Shown piece by piece: positions 14,792 to 17,643 of a stretch of 17,643 bases of DNA (positions are counted from its first letter, which is position 1; every line of letters begins with the position of its first letter). The DNA comes from CAZBPZ01 sp964493955. Lineage in GTDB: Bacteria; Chloroflexota; Dehalococcoidia; Dehalococcoidales; Fen-1064. The notes below the pieces were generated by a model. That model had not been told where the DNA came from, made no database searches, and worked only from the letters and a program-made list of their open reading frames with translations. The position numbers and the translations under genes are program-made. The stretch spans positions 1 to 17,643 of the forward strand of contig CAZBPZ010000034.1 in the NCBI GenBank assembly GCA_964493955.1, written 5' to 3'.

Positions 14792-15988
14792 GTGAAGTAT
14801 GCCATTCTGATAGTTGACGGGGCGGCGGGGGAGCCGCTGGAGGAGTACGGGGGCCGCACCTGCCTGGAGATGGCCCGCACCCCCAACCTGGACGCCCTCG
14901 TACCGCAGGGTACACTCGGCCGGGTGCGCACCGTGCCCCCTGGCTTCGAGCCTTCCAGTGCCTGTGCCTGCATGTCGGTGCTGGGGTATGACCCGCGGCG
15001 CTACCGCCTGGGGCGGGCCGCCATTGAGGCCACCAGCCTGGGTATCCCGGTCGGCCGGGGCGAGGTGGTCTTCCGCTGCAACCTGGTGACGGTGCGCCAG
15101 GGGCGCATGGTCAGCTACAGCGCCGGCCACATTGGCGGCGAGGAGGCGCGGCAGCTCTTCGCCGCCCTGAACGAGGCCCTTGGCAGCGAGGCGGTGCGGT
15201 TCTTCCCCGGGGTGGGCTACCGCGGCATCCTCCGCCTGCGTGGCCGCGGGGAGACGCGGCGGGCTGTCTGCACGCCGCCGCATGACATCCCGGGCAAGCC
15301 GGTGGCCCCCCACCTGCCGCGGGGCGAGGGCAGTGCCTTCCTGCGCGAGCTGATGGCGGCCGCGGAGGCGGTGCTGGCGGAGCACCCGGTCAACCGGGCA
15401 CGGCGCCAGGCCGGGCTTGAGCCGGCCACCGGCATCTGGCCTTTCTGGGGAAGCGGGCCGCCGCCCCCCCTGCCGCCCTTCTACGAGGTGCGCCGCCTGC
15501 GGGCGGCCATGACGTCCGGGGTGGACCTGCTGGCTGGCCTGGCACGGCTGGCCGGCCTTGACGTGCTGGACATCCCCGGGGTTAGCGATGGCCTGGACAA
15601 TGACTATGCGGCGCAGGTGCAGGGCGCGCTGGCTGCCCTGGCCGACCATGACCTGGTGGTGATTCACGTTGAGAGTCCGGACGAGGCGGCCCACTCCGGC
15701 CTGGCGGCGGAGAAGGTGAGGGCCATCGAGGCGGTGGACCGCGAGATGGTATCACGCCTGTACGGCTGGCGAGGCGACGAGCTGCGGCTGCTGGTGCTGC
15801 CGGACCACCCCACCCCGCTCACCACCCGCACCCACAGCCCGGGGCCGGTGCCATTCCTCCTCTGGGGAGCCGGCTTCGGCGGTAACGGTGCCCGCCGCTT
15901 CACCGAGGCTGAGGCGGCCCGGGCCGGCTTGTTCCTTGAGCCGGGATACGTTATTATGGACTGGCTGGTGGAGGGCCGTTCGGCCTGA
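14792..15988 (+). CDS. iPGM/ApgM-like protein, putative homoserine kinase
   Basis: A 398-residue alkaline-phosphatase-superfamily protein of the archaeal-type, cofactor-independent phosphoglycerate mutase group. Seen: VDGAAGEP with D9, candidate nucleophile S55/S56 before MSVLGYDP (61-68), FRCNLVT (94-100), YSAGHIGG (109-116), HPVN (198-201), HVESPDEAAHSG (292-303), and LPDHPTPLTTRTHSPGPVPF (336-355). This pattern (SAGHI, HPVN, the WPFWG segment, PDHPTP) matches the subgroup named in TIGRFAMs as proposed homoserine kinase. It stands 29 bases before aspartokinase, supporting a threonine-pathway role over glycolysis; this is inference. The start is GTG at 14792, with AAGGA five bases upstream. 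The frame continues upstream across the tRNA, which cannot be coding. A promoter would have to lie within or beside the tRNA gene. Confidence 0.8.
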   Translation: MKYAILIVDGAAGEPLEEYGGRTCLEMARTPNLDALVPQGTLGRVRTVPPGFEPSSACACMSVLGYDPRRYRLGRAAIEATSLGIPVGRGEVVFRCNLVTVRQGRMVSYSAGHIGGEEARQLFAALNEALGSEAVRFFPGVGYRGILRLRGRGETRRAVCTPPHDIPGKPVAPHLPRGEGSAFLRELMAAAEAVLAEHPVNRARRQAGLEPATGIWPFWGSGPPPPLPPFYEVRRLRAAMTSGVDLLAGLARLAGLDVLDIPGVSDGLDNDYAAQVQGALAALADHDLVVIHVESPDEAAHSGLAAEKVRAIEAVDREMVSRLYGWRGDELRLLVLPDHPTPLTTRTHSPGPVPFLLWGAGFGGNGARRFTEAEAARAGLFLEPGYVIMDWLVEGRSA

Positions 15989-16017
15989 GGCCAGCAGCCC
16001 CCGTCCCGGAGTGTGCC

Positions 16018-17238
16018 ATGGCGGTGATTGTCCAGAAGTATGGTGGTTCGTCGGTGGCTGATGCCGGGCGCATTCAGAACGTGGCCCGGCGTATTGCCGC
16101 CCGGCGGGAGGCGGGAGACGACGTGGTGGTGGTGGTATCGGCCATGGGTGATACCACTGACAGGCTGATAGAGCTGGCCCACCAGGTGACGCGGCGGCCC
16201 CCGGCCCGCGAGCTTGACAGCCTCCTCTCCACCGGGGAGATAGTCTCGGCCACCCTGCTGGCGATGGCGCTGCGGGAGATGGGAAAGGACGCCATCAGCC
16301 TGTCCGGGGCGCAGGCCGGCATCACCACCGACGCCAGCTACCGCCGCGCCCGTATCCTGAAGATCGAGGCCCGGCGCGTCCGCCAGGAGCTGGAGCGGGG
16401 TAACATTGTCATCGTGGCCGGGTTTCAGGGAGTGACCGAGGAGATGGATATCACCACCCTGGGGAGGGGCGGCTCGGATACGACGGCGGTGGCCCTGGCG
16501 GCCGCCCTGGGGGCCGGCACCTGCGAAATCTATACCGATGTTGATGGCATCTTCACGGCTGACCCGCGCCTGGTGCCGGAGGCGCGGCGCCTCGACGAGA
16601 TAGTCTATGACGAGATGCTGGAGCTGGCTGTCCAGGGGGCCAGGGTTATGCACCCGCGGGCGGTGGAGCTTGGGGAGCTTTACGGGATACCCATCCTGGT
16701 GGCTTCCAGCTTCAATGATAACCCCGGTACGCTGATTCACGGAGGGATGTCAATGGAAGTTCGCAACAAGGTTAGGAGCATTGCCCATGACCTTGACGTG
16801 GCCAAGGTGACAGTGGTCGGCGTGCCGGACCGGCCGGGGATCGCGGCCGCCATCTTCGAGCCGCTGGCCGCCGCCGGTATCAGCGTTGATACCATCGTGC
16901 AGAATGCCAGCATCAACAAGATTACCGACCTCACGTTCACGGTGGCCCGCAGCCAGCTTGAGGACGCCATGAAGGTGATAGAGCCGCTGGTCCAGGAGAT
17001 CGGGGCGCGGGAGTGTGTCAGCGATGCCCGGCTGGCCAAGGTGAGCATTGTTGGCACCGGCATGCAGAACACCCCGGGCTTTGCGGCGCGGATGTTCAGT
17101 GCCCTCAGCCAGCAGGGCATCAACATTGAGCTGATAAGCACCTCTGAAATCAGGATTACCTGCATCATTGACGCGGCCAGAGTCAAGGACGCGGTGCGTG
17201 CCCTGCACCGTGCCTTCAGGCTGGATGTTGCGGACTGA
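16018..17238 (+). CDS. lysC: Aspartokinase (ACT-regulated)
   Basis: Phosphorylates aspartate in the first step to lysine, threonine, methionine and diaminopimelate. The 406-residue protein has the kinase domain (1-245) with KYGGSS (7-12), VSAMGDTTD (40-48), TTLGRGGSDTTAVALAAAL (146-164) and YTDVDGIFTADPR (172-184). Two ACT domains follow (about 262-325 and 341-402), including VQNAS (294-298) and ELISTSEIRI (371-380), which bind amino acid effectors. The start is the ATG at 16018 with GGAG at 16008-16011. An internal ATG (M246) with its own strong ribosome-binding site could give a separate 161-residue regulatory subunit. It lies 29 bases after the putative homoserine kinase, likely one operon for threonine synthesis. 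Feedback inhibition is expected from the ACT domains. Confidence 0.96.
   Translation: MAVIVQKYGGSSVADAGRIQNVARRIAARREAGDDVVVVVSAMGDTTDRLIELAHQVTRRPPARELDSLLSTGEIVSATLLAMALREMGKDAISLSGAQAGITTDASYRRARILKIEARRVRQELERGNIVIVAGFQGVTEEMDITTLGRGGSDTTAVALAAALGAGTCEIYTDVDGIFTADPRLVPEARRLDEIVYDEMLELAVQGARVMHPRAVELGELYGIPILVASSFNDNPGTLIHGGMSMEVRNKVRSIAHDLDVAKVTVVGVPDRPGIAAAIFEPLAAAGISVDTIVQNASINKITDLTFTVARSQLEDAMKVIEPLVQEIGARECVSDARLAKVSIVGTGMQNTPGFAARMFSALSQQGINIELISTSEIRITCIIDAARVKDAVRALHRAFRLDVAD
16741..16755 (+). promoter_or_regulatory. Internal ribosome-binding site and start codon inside lysC
   Basis: GGAGGG (16741-16746) lies exactly six bases before an in-frame ATG (16753-16755, M246). Translation from here would yield 161 residues (16753-17238) covering only the two ACT domains. 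Independently translated beta subunits from the same place are known in Bacillus and Corynebacterium aspartokinases, which form alpha2-beta2 enzymes. A second ATG at 16747 is too close to the ribosome-binding site. Confidence 0.6.
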
Positions 17239-17279
17239 GAAGGCCCTGCTTGCTGGAGGCGGAGTGCTGCCGGACCGGG

Positions 17280-17308
17280 TTGACACGGGTATGGGCTTTG
17301 GCTAAGGT
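17280..17308 (+). promoter_or_regulatory. Candidate promoter of the TPR gene
   Basis: A perfect -35 TTGACA (17280-17285) is followed after 17 bp by TAAGGT (17303-17308, 3/6). The start would be near 17315, just before the GGGAGGTGA ribosome-binding region. It lies in the 100-base gap after lysC, which holds no other clear feature. Confidence 0.4.
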
Positions 17309-17338
17309 AGGCTGCCAGCGGGGAGGTGAGTAGCGCGG

Positions 17339-17643
17339 ATGTCCTACCAGGAAGAAGAGAAGTCCCGCCTGAAGCGGCAGGCCACCAGGCAGGCGATTGA
17401 CCTTGCCATGAAGGGTAGCTGGAAGGAGGCCGTGGCCGTTAATCGCAGCATTCTGGAGGTATTCCCCGATGACGTCGAGTCCTGGAACCGGCTGGGGCGG
17501 GCCTACATGGAGCTCGGGGCCCTGGGCGAGGCTGAGAGGGCCTACCGCCGCACCGTCCAGATTGACCCGTACAACGCCATCGCCCTGAAGAACCTGCAGC
17601 GCATTGAGCGGCGGCGCGCCGCCGCTCAATGCGCTGCAGGTTC
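17339..17643 (+). CDS. TPR-repeat protein (truncated by the window end)
   Basis: An ATG at 17339, preceded by GGGAGGTGA (17321-17329), opens a frame that runs off the window. The first 80 to 90 residues show a charged N-terminus and helices matching tetratricopeptide repeats: SWKEAVAVNRSILEVFPDD, then SWNRLGRAYMELGALGEAER followed by AYRRTVQIDPYNAIALKNLQ. TPRs mediate protein-protein contacts; partners are unknown. No signal peptide is visible. From about 17617 onward the codons are the exact reverse complement of the preceding bases, so residues after about IERRR may not be genuine. Its role relative to lysC is not evident. Confidence 0.75.
   Translation, partial: MSYQEEEKSRLKRQATRQAIDLAMKGSWKEAVAVNRSILEVFPDDVESWNRLGRAYMELGALGEAERAYRRTVQIDPYNAIALKNLQRIERRRAAAQCAAG
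17590..17643. repeat. Perfect 54-bp palindrome at the window end
   Basis: Bases 17590-17616 and 17617-17643 are exact reverse complements, with no loop, centred on GGCGCGCC. The palindrome ends exactly at the last base of the window and lies in the TPR coding frame. A fold-back assembly or amplification artefact, or a real inverted repeat where assembly stopped, would both look like this. Confidence 0.9.

Overview
The window looks like chromosomal housekeeping DNA from a GC-rich bacterium (roughly two thirds G+C by eye), most likely an uncultured Dehalococcoidia-type Chloroflexota. This assignment is inference. It rests on rsh, hisS, gyrB, nadD, obg and dnaA lying together, an Obg with an OCT tail, an iPGM-like putative homoserine kinase beside aspartokinase, and frequent GTG/TTG starts. 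No rRNA, CRISPR array, insertion sequence, prophage or toxin/defence genes were seen, and I do not see an obvious new multi-gene system. The points of interest are in signals and unusual residues.

Layout. 1-80 is the tail of an unrecognised + strand gene. 156-2187 is a probable + operon behind a near-consensus promoter: a Lin0512-family protein, a branched-chain aminotransferase (ilvE) and the membrane acyltransferase PlsY. It converges, with a 17-bp overlap, on a minus-strand block: class II aldolase-like protein, ribosomal protein S20 (rpsT, TTG start) and a long RelA/SpoT-type (p)ppGpp enzyme (rsh). A 136-bp divergent promoter region (5365-5500) separates rsh from hisS, followed by gyrB, both +. 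Minus-strand nadD, obgE and dnaA fill 8934-12346. A 460-bp divergent region with an AT-rich island lies between dnaA and the fmt-mazG pair (+). A tRNA-Pro(CGG) gene (minus, 14667-14743) sits head-to-head with the + pair iPGM-like/putative homoserine kinase and lysC. The window ends in a truncated TPR protein whose last 54 bases form a perfect palindrome.

How the genes fit together. The region mixes replication initiation and DNA topology (dnaA, gyrB), translation (hisS, rpsT, fmt, tRNA-Pro), stringent response and ribosome assembly (rsh, obgE), NAD synthesis (nadD), nucleotide house-cleaning (mazG), amino acid synthesis (ilvE, lysC, putative homoserine kinase) and phospholipid synthesis (plsY). 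The + strand base composition changes from C-rich (nadD/obgE) to G-rich (dnaA onward) between two co-directional genes. This points to a replication origin near the obgE-dnaA gap. DnaA itself has a non-standard DNA-recognition motif, and no canonical DnaA boxes were found by eye.
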